Assembly (NCBI RefSeq): GCF_036345175.1
Contig: NZ_CP107780.1
Location: forward strand, 6,510,001 to 6,574,000
Length of the DNA: 64,000 nt
Reading direction: 5' to 3'
Source of the DNA: Streptomyces sp. NBC_00576
Lineage (GTDB): Bacteria; Actinomycetota; Actinomycetes; Streptomycetales; Streptomycetaceae
Part shown: one piece after another, positions 49,720 to 58,296 of the stretch
How positions within the stretch are numbered: the stretch's first letter is position 1
Layout of the letters: each line of letters opens with the position of its first letter
Program-made: the position numbers and the translations under genes
Notes under the pieces: generated by a model
What the model saw: the letters and a program-made list of their open reading frames with translations, nothing else
What the model was told of the DNA's origin: nothing
Databases searched by the model: none

Positions 49720-50469
49720 GTGCCACAAACCGTGCTGCTCGCCGAGGACGACCGCGCCATCCGCCACGCCCTGGAGCGGGCCCTGACTCTGGAGGGCTAC
49801 CGGGTCACCGCGGTCGCCGACGGGGTCGAGGCGCTCGCCCAGGCGCATCGCACCCCGCCGGACATTCTCGTCCTGGACGTGATGATGCCCGGCATCGACG
49901 GGCTCCAGGTGTGCCGGGTGCTGCGTGCCGAGGGGGACCGTACGCCGATCCTGATGCTCACCGCGCTCGTGGAGACCGCCGACCGGATCGCCGGCCTGGA
50001 CGCGGGCGCCGACGACTACGTCGTCAAGCCGTTCGACGTCGAGGAGGTCTTCGCCCGCCTCCGGGCACTGCTGCGGCGCACCGGCACGGGCGAACAGCGC
50101 CCGCTCAGGAGCGGCGCCCCCGTCGGCGTACACGCGTCGCACGTGGCGCAGGACCCCGCTGTTCCCGAGCGGCAGCTGACCGCCGCCGGGCTGCGGATGG
50201 ATCTCCAGGCCCGGCGGGTGTGGCGCGGGACGCGGGAACTGGAGCTGACCCGGACCGAGTTCGAGCTGCTGGAACTGCTCGTGCGCAACGCCGGGATCGT
50301 GCTCGACCACTCCACGATCTACGACCGTATCTGGGGCTACGACTTCGGTCCGGGCTCGAAGAACCTCGCCGTGTACGTCGGCTATCTGCGCCGCAAGCTC
50401 GACGAGCCGGGCGCGTCGCAGCTGATCCACACGGTGCGAGGCGTGGGTTACGTCCTCCGGGAGGACTGA
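49720..50469 (+). CDS. OmpR-family response regulator (MprA-like)
   Basis: This 249-residue regulator has a receiver domain with the acidic pocket LLAEDDRAIRH, phospho-acceptor Asp in ILVLDVMMPGIDG, Thr in MLTALVE and Lys in DDYVVKPFD. An OmpR winged helix (LELTRTEFELLELLVRNAG; VGYLRRKLDEPG; HTVRGVGYVL) follows. A 40-residue linker separates them, longer than usual. GTG 49720 has a CACACT element just 6 bases before it, so a leaderless transcript is possible. It lies directly before its histidine kinase, with one base between. Confidence 0.93.
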   Translation: MPQTVLLAEDDRAIRHALERALTLEGYRVTAVADGVEALAQAHRTPPDILVLDVMMPGIDGLQVCRVLRAEGDRTPILMLTALVETADRIAGLDAGADDYVVKPFDVEEVFARLRALLRRTGTGEQRPLRSGAPVGVHASHVAQDPAVPERQLTAAGLRMDLQARRVWRGTRELELTRTEFELLELLVRNAGIVLDHSTIYDRIWGYDFGPGSKNLAVYVGYLRRKLDEPGASQLIHTVRGVGYVLRED

Positions 50470-51894
50470 GTGATCCTGCGGAGGGCGGGACTGGCCTCGT
50501 TGCGGACCACCTTCGCCGTGTCGTTCGCCGCGGTCGCGGCCGGGGTGACGGTCCTGGTCGGGTTCCTGTCGTACGACGCCGCCGCACGGCTGGTCCGGGT
50601 GGACCAGCAGTCCGCCTTCGCCGAGGTCGTGCAGGACCTCCAGGACGAGGTGCGGAACAACAGGATGACTCCGCAGGACTTCTCGTCGTCCGAGCCGGGG
50701 CACGACATCGTCCGGCCCAGCCGTACCGATGTGCAGGTGCTCGGGCCTGGGGGAGGAATCGTCGACGGCGGCAGTCCGGCGCTGCCCGTCACCGCCGAGG
50801 ACCGTCGCATCGCCGCGTCCCCGGTCGCCGGGCTGGCCGTGCAGCACAAGGACGTCGACGTCGGCCAGGACGTCTACCGCATCGCCACCGTCTCGCTGGG
50901 CGGCGAGCGGGGCGAGGGGCGGGGCGCCGTGCAGGTCGCGCAGGAGTTCAGCGACACGGAGGACCTCCTGCGGGAGCTTCAGCAGCGGACGATCCTTATG
51001 ATGGCGGCGGTCGTCGTCGCGGCCGGGTTGTTCGGGTGGTGGCTGGCCCGGCGGATCACGCACCGGCTGCGCATCCTCGCCTCCGCCGCCGAGGACGTCG
51101 CCCGCACCCGCCGTCTCGGCATCCAGGTGCCGGTCACCGGGTCCGACGAGGTGGGGCGCCTGGGCCGGTCCTTCGACCGCATGCTCGGGCGGCTCGCCCA
51201 GTCGGAGGAGGACCAGCGCCGACTGGTCCAGGACGCGGGGCACGAGCTGCGCACCCCGCTCACCTCCCTCCGTACGAACATCTCGTTGCTGCGCCGCATC
51301 GACGAACTGCCGCCCGCGACCCGGGAGGACCTGGTCGACGACCTTGCCCTCGAAGCGCGTGAACTCACCGACCTGGTCAATGAGTTGGTGGATCTGGCGG
51401 CCGGCCAGTCGGACGCCGAGCCCAAGCAGCGGATCGATCTCGCCGACATCGCGGACGAGGTCGCGGTGGTGGCCCGGCGGCGTACCGGGCGCGAAGTCGT
51501 CGTACGGGCGAGCGGTGAGACGACCGCTGATGCCCGTCCCGCCGCGCTCCAGCGCGCGATGTCCAACCTCGTCGAGAACGCGGCCAAGTTCGACCGGGGC
51601 GGCACGACGCCGATCGAGATCGCGGTCACCGGGCCGGAACGGGCGCGGCAGGGCGGGCGCCAGGGCGCGATCCGGGTCGAGGTGCTGGACCGGGGGCCGG
51701 GAGTAGCCGAGGGCGACCTGCTGCGCCTGTTCGACCGGTTCTACCGCGCCGCCGACGCCCGTAGCCTGCCGGGTTCGGGCCTTGGCCTCTCCATCGTCCG
51801 CGAGGTGGCGATCGCGCACGGCGGGGCACCTTTCGCGAACCGGCGGGACGGGGGCGGGGTGGTCATCGGGTTCACGGTGGGTGGGGAGGGGTGA
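50470..51894 (+). CDS. sensor histidine kinase (MprB-like)
   Basis: This 474-residue kinase has a first membrane helix near residues 8-35, an extracytoplasmic domain (to about 172), and a second helix ILMMAAVVVAAGLFGWWLA. HAMP (RITHRLRILASAAEDVAR), HisKA with the phospho-His in DAGHELRTPLTSLR, and HATPase motifs NLVENAAKF (N), DRGPGVAEGD (G1) and GSGLGLSI (G2) follow. It faces the response regulator immediately before it. The signal is unknown; family members of MprAB type sense envelope stress. Confidence 0.94.
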   Translation: MILRRAGLASLRTTFAVSFAAVAAGVTVLVGFLSYDAAARLVRVDQQSAFAEVVQDLQDEVRNNRMTPQDFSSSEPGHDIVRPSRTDVQVLGPGGGIVDGGSPALPVTAEDRRIAASPVAGLAVQHKDVDVGQDVYRIATVSLGGERGEGRGAVQVAQEFSDTEDLLRELQQRTILMMAAVVVAAGLFGWWLARRITHRLRILASAAEDVARTRRLGIQVPVTGSDEVGRLGRSFDRMLGRLAQSEEDQRRLVQDAGHELRTPLTSLRTNISLLRRIDELPPATREDLVDDLALEARELTDLVNELVDLAAGQSDAEPKQRIDLADIADEVAVVARRRTGREVVVRASGETTADARPAALQRAMSNLVENAAKFDRGGTTPIEIAVTGPERARQGGRQGAIRVEVLDRGPGVAEGDLLRLFDRFYRAADARSLPGSGLGLSIVREVAIAHGGAPFANRRDGGGVVIGFTVGGEG

Positions 51895-52131
51895 GTGCAT
51901 CGGCATCGAGGCGGGCAGGGGTACGGCGGACGGTCGTCGGCGCAGGGCATAGGGCGTCACCTGTCTCGGCAACGGCGTCGGCATGTGAAAGACCGACAGA
52001 GGATTCCGCACCGGGCAGAACCAGAGCAGGCCGCGCGGGCCCAACTTGACTTCACACTCCGGATGATCGCGCGGGGCTCTTCGCCTTCCAGCACCAGGGA
52101 GGGTGCCGGAGCCTGCCCTCCGATACGCCGA

Positions 52132-52671
52132 TCATTCGGGCCCGGGCCCGTGCGCCCATTCCTGGTCGAGGATGCTGAAGACCTCGGAGTCACGCCAGCC
52201 GTCCCGGATCAGCGCGGTGTGCCGGTGTCGGCCCTCGTGGGCCATGCCGAGCTTGCCCAGCACCCGGGCCGACGCGACGTTGCGAGGATCGCAGGTCGCA
52301 TAGATCCGGTGCAGTCCCATCAGCCCAAACCCTTTGCCGAGAAGCTCCCCGCCGATGACTGTGCCCACGCCTCGACCCCACACCCGAGGATGCACGAGAT
52401 ACGAGATCTCGCCCTGGCGGTGGGCCAGGCTACGAACCTTGAGCTCGCCGATACCGACGAGTTCACCGTCGAGGCAGGCCGCATACACGAATCTCGCCTG
52501 CGGGGACCGCAGCCGGGCATCCACCGCGCCTTGGACGAAGTCTCGGGTCTGTTCCTCGGTGTTCGGCCCCCACGCCTGGTAGCGGCAAGCCTCCGGCAGG
52601 CCGGCGAAGGCATGGACAGCGTGCCAGTCACCGACAACGAGCTCGCGCATAGTTACCGAGGCTTTGATCAC
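52132..52671 (-). CDS. GNAT acetyltransferase (RimJ/RimL-like)
   Basis: This 179-residue N-acetyltransferase has VGIGELKVRSL, EISYLVHPRVWGRGVGTVIGGELL (acetyl-CoA loop R/Q-x-x-G-x-G/A as RGVGTV) and RIYATCDPRNVASARVLGKLGM (motif B). It resembles RimJ/RimL protein acetyltransferases. GTG 52671 is preceded by AGGA at 7 bases. The acceptor could be a protein N-terminus or a small molecule. It stands alone, with a 237-base gap holding no recognised gene on its right in transcription direction. Confidence 0.88.
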   Translation of the reverse strand: MIKASVTMRELVVGDWHAVHAFAGLPEACRYQAWGPNTEEQTRDFVQGAVDARLRSPQARFVYAACLDGELVGIGELKVRSLAHRQGEISYLVHPRVWGRGVGTVIGGELLGKGFGLMGLHRIYATCDPRNVASARVLGKLGMAHEGRHRHTALIRDGWRDSEVFSILDQEWAHGPGPE

Positions 52672-52714
52672 GAGGCGATCCTGTCAGGCCTGTGTCCTTC
52701 AAGGATTGTCGTGC

Positions 52715-52753
52715 GGTGAGTCGGCCGGCCTGGCCGCGGTCGGCCGACTCACC
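52715..52753 (-). terminator. terminator after DUF305 gene
   Basis: GGTGAGTCGGCCG (52715-52727) pairs perfectly with CGGCCGACTCACC (52741-52753) around a 13-base loop, just past the DUF305 stop. Confidence 0.9.
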
Positions 52754-52766
52754 AGCGGTTTCGGGG

Positions 52767-53363
52767 TCAGTTCTTGCCGAGGAGCTTGGTCATCTCCGTG
52801 ATCTCGGCGTTCTGGGTGCGGATGACGTCGTCGGCCATGGAGGTGGCGGGGGCGTACTTGCCCTTGGTCTTCTCGGTGGTGGCCATCGTCACGGCGCCCT
52901 TGTGGTGCTCGATCATCATGGTCAGGAAGTTCTTGTCGAACTCCTTGCCAGAGGCGGCGTGGTCCATGCCGGGCATCGATTCCATCCCTTCCATGGACTC
53001 CATGCCGGGCATCGACTCCGTCGACGTCGGGACGTCCTTGCCCCAGGTCTTCAGCCAGTCCGTCATGGTCTCGATCTCCGGGGCCTGAGCCTTCTCGATG
53101 CGGGCGGCGAGGGACTTGACCTCGGCCGACGAGGCCTTGTCGGCCGCCTCTTCCGCCATCGCCAGGGCGCCCTTGTGGTGGGGGATCATGCCCTGCGCGA
53201 AGGTGACGTCCTGGGCGTTGTGGTCCTCGGCCTTGCTGCTGCTCCCTGCGCCTGCGGCACTGCTGCTGTCGCTGTTGCCGTCGTCGCTGCCGCAGGCGGT
53301 GAGTGTGAGGGCGAGCGTGGCGGTGGCGGTCAGGGCGAGGAGGGTCTTGCGGGTTTTGCGCAT
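52767..53363 (-). CDS. DUF305 lipoprotein, probable copper-binding
   Basis: This 198-residue lipoprotein has the lipobox LTAC near residue 24, then Ser-rich linker. Two DUF305 halves carry the paired-His motifs MIPHHKGALAMA and MIEHHKGAVTMA. Between them is a Met-rich segment (ESMPGMESMEGMESMPGMDH). His-His and Met-x-x-Met patterns are copper ligands in some DUF305 proteins. It is exported and anchored outside the membrane. AGGAG lies 7 bases before the ATG. It follows the DUF6153 gene by 66 bases, so the two probably share one copper-type operator. Confidence 0.87.
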   Translation of the reverse strand: MRKTRKTLLALTATATLALTLTACGSDDGNSDSSSAAGAGSSSKAEDHNAQDVTFAQGMIPHHKGALAMAEEAADKASSAEVKSLAARIEKAQAPEIETMTDWLKTWGKDVPTSTESMPGMESMEGMESMPGMDHAASGKEFDKNFLTMMIEHHKGAVTMATTEKTKGKYAPATSMADDVIRTQNAEITEMTKLLGKN

Positions 53364-53429
53364 GCTGGAACTCCTGTTGTGCGAAAGGGAATTGAGGTGC
53401 GTGGGCACGCCGGTGGCGTGCGGCGACCT

Positions 53430-53861
53430 CTAGATCCGCAGGAGTTGGAGTTCGGCGAGAGACGGTGGCGCTCTCGCGCCCTCGGGGGAGCGGGGCAGCG
53501 AGCGGTCGGCGCGGGCGGTCAGGACCGAGGCGCCGGCCGGGTCGGGCGTGAGGGCGGGGAACGTATGGCCCGCCGGAACGGCGCCGGACGCGCAGGTCGC
53601 GTCGGCGTGCTGGGAGTGGCCGCCGTGCGATCCCATACCGTGGCAGACGGATTCGTCGGCAGGCCCTGCCCGCATTTCCATCCGCTGTTCCTGCTGGCCA
53701 TGGTGGGAGGCGTCCGTCATCCCGACGGACATACCGCCCGGCCCGAGGCCGTGCATCGCGAGGACACCCGCCAGCAGCCCGAGCACGACGAACGCACGCG
53801 CCCACCACAACGGGGGGTGCGTGCGCTGCTGTCGCTGTGCGCGGGCTGTCACGTGGGGCAT
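53430..53861 (-). CDS. DUF6153-like membrane/secreted protein
   Basis: This 143-residue protein has an N-terminal membrane helix (WARAFVVLGLLAGVLAMHGLG) and a His/Met-rich exposed part (SHHGQQEQRMEM; CHGMGSHGGHSQHADATC). The His-x-x-His and Cys residues could bind copper. Such proteins lie next to DUF305 genes in Streptomyces, as here. ATG 53861 lacks a good ribosome site. The short distance to the operator at 53879-53901 suggests a nearly leaderless transcript. Confidence 0.78.
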   Translation of the reverse strand: MPHVTARAQRQQRTHPPLWWARAFVVLGLLAGVLAMHGLGPGGMSVGMTDASHHGQQEQRMEMRAGPADESVCHGMGSHGGHSQHADATCASGAVPAGHTFPALTPDPAGASVLTARADRSLPRSPEGARAPPSLAELQLLRI

Positions 53862-53878
53862 CCTAGCGGGGTGAATGT

Positions 53879-53901
53879 ATAGGGGTACGGGGTATCCCTA
53901 T
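53879..53901. promoter_or_regulatory. candidate CsoR-type copper operator 2
   Basis: The region has inverted arms ATAGGG and CCCTAT around an 11-base centre, including TAGGGGTACGGGGTAT. It shares the TAGGGGTA core with the 25.8-kb operator and lies 18 bases before the DUF6153 gene. Two copper-linked genes follow. Confidence 0.6.
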
Positions 53902-54081
53902 GTGCGTTCCCTCTTTGGCCGTACGGCAGGAAGTACGGCCGAAACGGCACTCCAGCTCATCGAAGCCGCAGAGCTATGAGAGCTTGCTGCTCGCAATCTT
54001 GGTTATTTGATTCACCTTGTGCTGCCGTTTTGGTGACTTCTATCATCCGCATATCTGCCCGCGAACCCCAGAGGCCCCCCG

Positions 54082-55608
54082 ATGAAGTCGATGAAGTCGA
54101 TGCAGCAGCCCCAGCCCCACCTGCCCCTCGACCTGCCCGTCGACCTCGACGAAGCCGTCCACCGGTGCCTCGTCGCCGGTTTCGACGGCACCACCGGCGT
54201 CCCGCACACCCTCAAGCGGCTCATCGACCGGGGCCTCGGCGGGGTGATCCTCTTCACCCGCAACGTGCGCGACGCGGACCAGGTCCGCCGCCTCACCGAC
54301 GAGCTGCGAGCCCTGCGCCCCGATCTCCTCGTCGCCATCGACAACGAGGGCGGCGGCATCGGGCACCTCGTCGCCGCGGGCGCCCCCGAGGTGCCCGGTT
54401 CGTACGCCCTCGGCGTCGTCGACGACCCGGACCTCACCGCCCGCTGCGCCGACGCCCTCGCCGGTCACCTCACCTCGCTCGGCATCACCGTCTCGTACGC
54501 CCCCGTGGCCGACCTCCAGCATCACCCCGACAACCCGATCGTCCGTACCCGCTCCTTCGGCGCCGAGCCCGGCCTCGCCGCCCGTCACCTCCGCGCCTGG
54601 ATCACGGCCACCGAGGCACGCGGGATCGCCTCCTGCGCCAAGCACTTCCCCGGCCACGGCGGCACGGTGACCGACAGCCACCACGAGATGGCGGTCGACC
54701 GGCGCTCGTACGACGAGATCCGCGCCGATGTCGAGCCGTTCCGGGCCGCCGTGGCGGCGGGCGTGCCGATGCTGATGAGCGCGCACGTGGTGTACCCGGC
54801 GCTGGATCCGGAACGGCCCGCGACCCTCAGCCGCCGCATCCTGGGCGACCTGCTCCGCCACGACCTCGGCTTTGACGGGGTCCTGGTCAGCGACGCCCTG
54901 GAGATGAAGGCGATAGCCGACCGGTACGGCGAGGCGGCCGGCGCCCGGCTCGCCCTCGCCGCGGGCGCCGACCAGGTGATCGTGGCGGTACCGGACCTGA
55001 CGACCACCCTGGCCTGCCGGGACGCGGTGATCGGCGCGCTGCGGGAGGGCATGCTCGCGGAGGAGCGGGTACGGGAGGCCGCCGGGCGGGTGCGGAGGCT
55101 GGCGGAGCGGTATGCGGGGGCGGTGGGGGAGGGCGCGGTCGGGCCGTGGGACGCGGGTGCCGGCCTGGAGGCGGCCCGGCGGGCCGTGCGGGGCACTCTG
55201 GAGGGTGCGCGGGCCGGTGGGTTCACGGCGGCGCCCGGAGCGTATGTCGTCGACCTGTTTCCGCCGCCGCATCCCGCGCTGAACTGGGGCGGCGAGGATC
55301 TGCTGAGCGCGGTGCGCGCGCTGGATCCCACGGCTTCGGGCATGGCGCTGAACGAGACTCCGGTGGATCCGGCCGCTCTGGTCGAGGGGGTTCTGCGGCG
55401 GGCGGCCGGGGTGCCGTTGGTGGTCGCCACGTCGGACGCCGGGTTGTATCCGTGGCAGCGGGAGCTGCGGGAGGCGCTGGTGGCCGGGCGGGGGGACGCG
55501 GTGGTGGTGGAGACCGGGTTGCCGGATCGCGCCGCCGCGTGGTGTTCGTACGGGCGGGGGCGGGTCAATTTGCGGGCGTTGGCCGAAGTGCTGGTGGGGC
55601 GTGTCTGA
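54082..55608 (+). CDS. NagZ-type GH3 beta-N-acetylglucosaminidase
   Basis: This 508-residue glycosidase removes GlcNAc from glycans. The NagZ signature KHFPGHGGTVTDSHH is at about residue 190, VAIDNEGGG at about 90 and the nucleophile Asp in VSDALEM at about 272. The C-terminal 150 residues form a second domain less conserved than in Gram-negative NagZ. It starts with a repeated MKSMKSM. The upstream region has an IR TCACC-n15-GGTGA (54014-54038) but no DasR site. A cytoplasmic enzyme, as there is no signal peptide. It is close to a GlcNAc-type kinase and other glycosidases. Confidence 0.9.
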   Translation: MKSMKSMQQPQPHLPLDLPVDLDEAVHRCLVAGFDGTTGVPHTLKRLIDRGLGGVILFTRNVRDADQVRRLTDELRALRPDLLVAIDNEGGGIGHLVAAGAPEVPGSYALGVVDDPDLTARCADALAGHLTSLGITVSYAPVADLQHHPDNPIVRTRSFGAEPGLAARHLRAWITATEARGIASCAKHFPGHGGTVTDSHHEMAVDRRSYDEIRADVEPFRAAVAAGVPMLMSAHVVYPALDPERPATLSRRILGDLLRHDLGFDGVLVSDALEMKAIADRYGEAAGARLALAAGADQVIVAVPDLTTTLACRDAVIGALREGMLAEERVREAAGRVRRLAERYAGAVGEGAVGPWDAGAGLEAARRAVRGTLEGARAGGFTAAPGAYVVDLFPPPHPALNWGGEDLLSAVRALDPTASGMALNETPVDPAALVEGVLRRAAGVPLVVATSDAGLYPWQRELREALVAGRGDAVVVETGLPDRAAAWCSYGRGRVNLRALAEVLVGRV

Positions 55609-55630
55609 GGGCGGGTGTTGGATGTGGGCC

Positions 55631-55667
55631 GGTGGGGGCTGGTCGCGCAGTTCCCCGCGCCCCTGAA
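55631..55667 (+). repeat. dispersed Streptomyces intergenic repeat (GCGCAGTTCCCCGCGCCCCTGA type)
   Basis: GGTCGCGCAGTTCCCC followed by GCGCCCCTGAAAGCAG is a sequence recognisable between genes across Streptomyces genomes. It fills the gap between the convergent NagZ-like and GH5-like genes and can form a GCGC..GCGC hairpin. Confidence 0.75.
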
Positions 55668-55731
55668 AGCAGGCCGGTCACTACCGGCCCGGCTCGAACT
55701 CACGCCCTCCTCTACTCGCTGATCGCCCCGC

Positions 55732-56982
55732 TCAAAGGGGCCGTACGACTTCCTTGATCCCCCGCGCGGCCAAGTACGCCTCGTCCTCGGCCCGCTCCGC
55801 CAGCACAACCGCCGGGCGTACGCCGTCCTCCGCCCGCAGCCGCATCCACGCCTCGAAGTACGCACCCCCGGGCCCCGACACCGAGCGCGTGCCCGGAGTG
55901 CAGTGCAGGACCAGGGCGGTCGTACGGGGTTCGGCGGGGCGGGGTTCGGCGCGCAGCTCGGCGACCGTCTCCGCGAGGGCCTCGGCGATGGGCTTCGGGC
56001 GGCCCGTGGAGTCGAACAGGCCGAGGGTGTACTCCAGTTCGGGGAAGTCGGCGAGGGAGCGGTCGACATCGTGGGAGCACCACCAGGTGACGCCGTACAG
56101 GTTGGCGCAGTCGACGGCGTTGCGTACGGTCGCGCGGGCGAAGCCGGGGGCGTCGGCCGCCGGGATGTGCGGTTCGGGGGCGCCGGTCTCCTGGACCCAG
56201 ACGGGCCGGGCGGGGTCCTCGGCGTACGCGGTGGCCAGTTCCACGCCGTACTCCGCCAGGTGCTGGACCTGCGGGGAGCGGGGGCCGTAGCGGCGGGCGC
56301 AGTCGGCCGAGAACACCCAGGGGTGGACGGTCGTCAGGTCGCCCTTGCGGGCCGAGGCCTCCGGCGTGAAGGGGTGGTCGTCGCTGTACCAGGCGGCGTC
56401 GTACGCGGAGTGTGTGACCAGGCCTGCCGCGCCCGCCGGGCCCAGTCCGGCGCGGGCGGCGGCCAGCAGTGTGTCGAGGTAGTGGTCGATGTCGGCCACC
56501 GTCACCGGGTTGTGTTCGACCAGGTTGTTGAGCTCGTTGCCGAGCTGGAGGCCGAGGAGGTTCGGGCGGCCGGCGAGCGCGCGGCCCAGTGTCCGCAGCA
56601 GCTCGGCCTGCGCCTCGATCGCCTCCGGGTCCGTGAAGACGTTGCGGTGGTGCCAGCTGCGGGTCCATTCCGGGTAGAAGTCGAAGCTGGAGAGGTGGCC
56701 CTGTACGCCGTCCACCATGACGTCGAGGCCCGCCTGCGCCGCCACGTCCACGAGCTGCGCCACCTGGTCGACGGTGGAGGCGCGGATGAGCGTGCGGTTC
56801 GGCTGGAGCAGCGGCCAGAGCGGGAAGATCCGTACGTGGTCCAGGCCCAGCCCGGCGATCTGGTCCAGATCCTCGCGGGCGAGGGCCGGGTCGAAGTCGT
56901 ACCAGGAGTGGAACCAGCCCCGGCGCGGCGTGTAGTTGACGCCGAAACGAGGGGCGGGAGACAGGGCGGGGGGTGTGCTCAC
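55732..56982 (-). CDS. GH5-like glycoside hydrolase (endo-beta-mannanase/glucanase type)
   Basis: This 416-residue TIM-barrel glycosidase lacks a signal peptide. The likely acid/base Glu is in GLQLGNELNNLVE near residue 130, and the nucleophile Glu in VWVQETGAPEP near residue 255. FGVNYTPRRGWFHSWYDFD opens the barrel. The last 110 residues form a small extra domain (TTALVLHCTPGTRSVSGPGGAYFEAWMRLR). GTG 56982 is chosen for GAGGAGG 4 bases ahead. It is divergent from the sugar kinase, with 84 bases between. Substrate only approximate: mannan or glucan oligosaccharides. Confidence 0.8.
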   Translation of the reverse strand: MSTPPALSPAPRFGVNYTPRRGWFHSWYDFDPALAREDLDQIAGLGLDHVRIFPLWPLLQPNRTLIRASTVDQVAQLVDVAAQAGLDVMVDGVQGHLSSFDFYPEWTRSWHHRNVFTDPEAIEAQAELLRTLGRALAGRPNLLGLQLGNELNNLVEHNPVTVADIDHYLDTLLAAARAGLGPAGAAGLVTHSAYDAAWYSDDHPFTPEASARKGDLTTVHPWVFSADCARRYGPRSPQVQHLAEYGVELATAYAEDPARPVWVQETGAPEPHIPAADAPGFARATVRNAVDCANLYGVTWWCSHDVDRSLADFPELEYTLGLFDSTGRPKPIAEALAETVAELRAEPRPAEPRTTALVLHCTPGTRSVSGPGGAYFEAWMRLRAEDGVRPAVVLAERAEDEAYLAARGIKEVVRPL

Positions 56983-57066
56983 GGGTCCTCCTCGGACGTG
57001 CGTGACTGCGCCGGGCCGCGAGTCGGGTCTTGTCCTCGGCGAATGTATGAACCACCATAGTGCGCG

Positions 57067-58296
57067 ATGAGCAATGAATTGAACCAGGATTTGGGCAGGG
57101 ACTCGGACGGGAACCTGGATCGGGATTCGGGCCGGGGTTCGGGCCGGGGTTCGGGTCAGGATCCCGGCCGGGACGAGGACGGTCCGGCTGCCTTCGACGC
57201 CCTCGTGGTCGGGCTCGACGCCGGTGGCACGCGTACGCGCGCCGTGCTGGCGTCGGCCTCCGACGGGCGCGTGCTCGGCGAGGGCGTCGCCGGTCCGGGC
57301 AACGCCCTCACCGTCCCCGTACCGCAGCTCACCGAGCACCTCGCCGAGGCACTCACCCGGGCGGTGCCGGAGCCGGACCGGCCCCGGGTCGTCGCCGTCG
57401 CGGGCGGCTTCGCGGGCGCCGCGGGCACGGCCGACGAACCAGGCCGCGTCTACGCCCTGGCCGCGCTGACGGAAGCCCTGCGGCGGCTCGGCATCTGCGC
57501 GCGGGACATCCGGATCTGCAGTGACATCGAGGCCGCGTTCGCCGCCGCCCCTGGCGCCCCGGCGGACGGGCTGGCCCTCGTCGCCGGTACGGGCGCCGTC
57601 GCGATGCGCATCACCGCCCGCCACTGCGAGAAGACCGTCGGCGGCGACGGCTGGCTCCTCGGCGACGACGGCGGCGGCTTCTGGATCGGCCGGGAAGCGG
57701 TCCGGGTCGCCCTGCGCATGGCGGACCGGCGGGGCGGCGACACGGCTCTGGCGGTGCTGGTGGGACGGGAGTTGGGGGTGCCGGACGCGGCGCTCGCGGT
57801 CGAGGGCGAGGCGTTGGCGTACGAGGGGAAGGTATCGGCGTACGAGGGTGAGGCGTCGAGGTACGGGAGTGAGGCATCGGCGTGCGGGAGTGAGGGCGGC
57901 GTCGGTCGGCCCTGGCCCCGTGCGGCCCGCGAGGCCTACCGCCGGCACGTCCTGCCCGCCGTCATGGCGGAACCGCCGGTCCGGCTGGCCCGGTTCGCCC
58001 CGCTGGTCGCCGAGGCGGCCCGGGCGGGGGATGCTCTCGCGCAGGCGATCCTCGACGAGGCGGCCGGTCATCTCGCCGACTGTGTACGGGCGTTGGAGCC
58101 GAGGCCGGGCGAGTCGGTGGTCGTGACGGGCGGCCTGCTCGGCCCGGAAGGCCCACTGACCGTTCCCCTGGACCGGCAGCTGGGCGCCCTCGGCCTGGAG
58201 GCGCACTGGGTCCCCGACGGCAGCCGGGGCGCGGTGGCCCTGGCCCGACTCGCCCACGACAGCGGGCCCGACACGCACCCGGAGCACAACCAGTGA
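57067..58296 (+). CDS. N-acetylglucosamine kinase-like (BadF/BadG ATPase family)
   Basis: This 409-residue sugar kinase has the ATP motif VVGLDAGGTRTRAVLA near residue 47, AGGFAGAAG and VAGTGAVAMR, GDDGGGFWIG, and VVTGGLLGP. The N-terminal 40 residues are an Asp/Gly/Arg repeat (DSGRGSGRGSGQ) and a 28-residue insert of four heptads lies near residues 249-276. Both are outside the known fold. Phosphorylation of GlcNAc or a similar aminosugar is likely. The stop overlaps the start of the GH3 gene (GTGA), so they are translationally coupled. Confidence 0.85.
   Translation: MSNELNQDLGRDSDGNLDRDSGRGSGRGSGQDPGRDEDGPAAFDALVVGLDAGGTRTRAVLASASDGRVLGEGVAGPGNALTVPVPQLTEHLAEALTRAVPEPDRPRVVAVAGGFAGAAGTADEPGRVYALAALTEALRRLGICARDIRICSDIEAAFAAAPGAPADGLALVAGTGAVAMRITARHCEKTVGGDGWLLGDDGGGFWIGREAVRVALRMADRRGGDTALAVLVGRELGVPDAALAVEGEALAYEGKVSAYEGEASRYGSEASACGSEGGVGRPWPRAAREAYRRHVLPAVMAEPPVRLARFAPLVAEAARAGDALAQAILDEAAGHLADCVRALEPRPGESVVVTGGLLGPEGPLTVPLDRQLGALGLEAHWVPDGSRGAVALARLAHDSGPDTHPEHNQ
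57811..57894 (+). repeat. 21-bp tandem repeat within the kinase gene
   Basis: Four 21-base copies encode the heptads ALAYEGK, VSAYEGE, ASRYGSE and ASACGSE. They form an insertion in the sugar kinase between two catalytic motifs. Confidence 0.85.

Noticed and set aside
49666..52044. A 792-codon open frame opposite the two-component system
   Set aside because: Response regulator and kinase motifs on the + strand are complete; the opposite frame is a shadow.
53902..54081. DasR operator before the NagZ-like gene
   Set aside because: No sequence close to the TGGTCTAGACCA palindrome is present.
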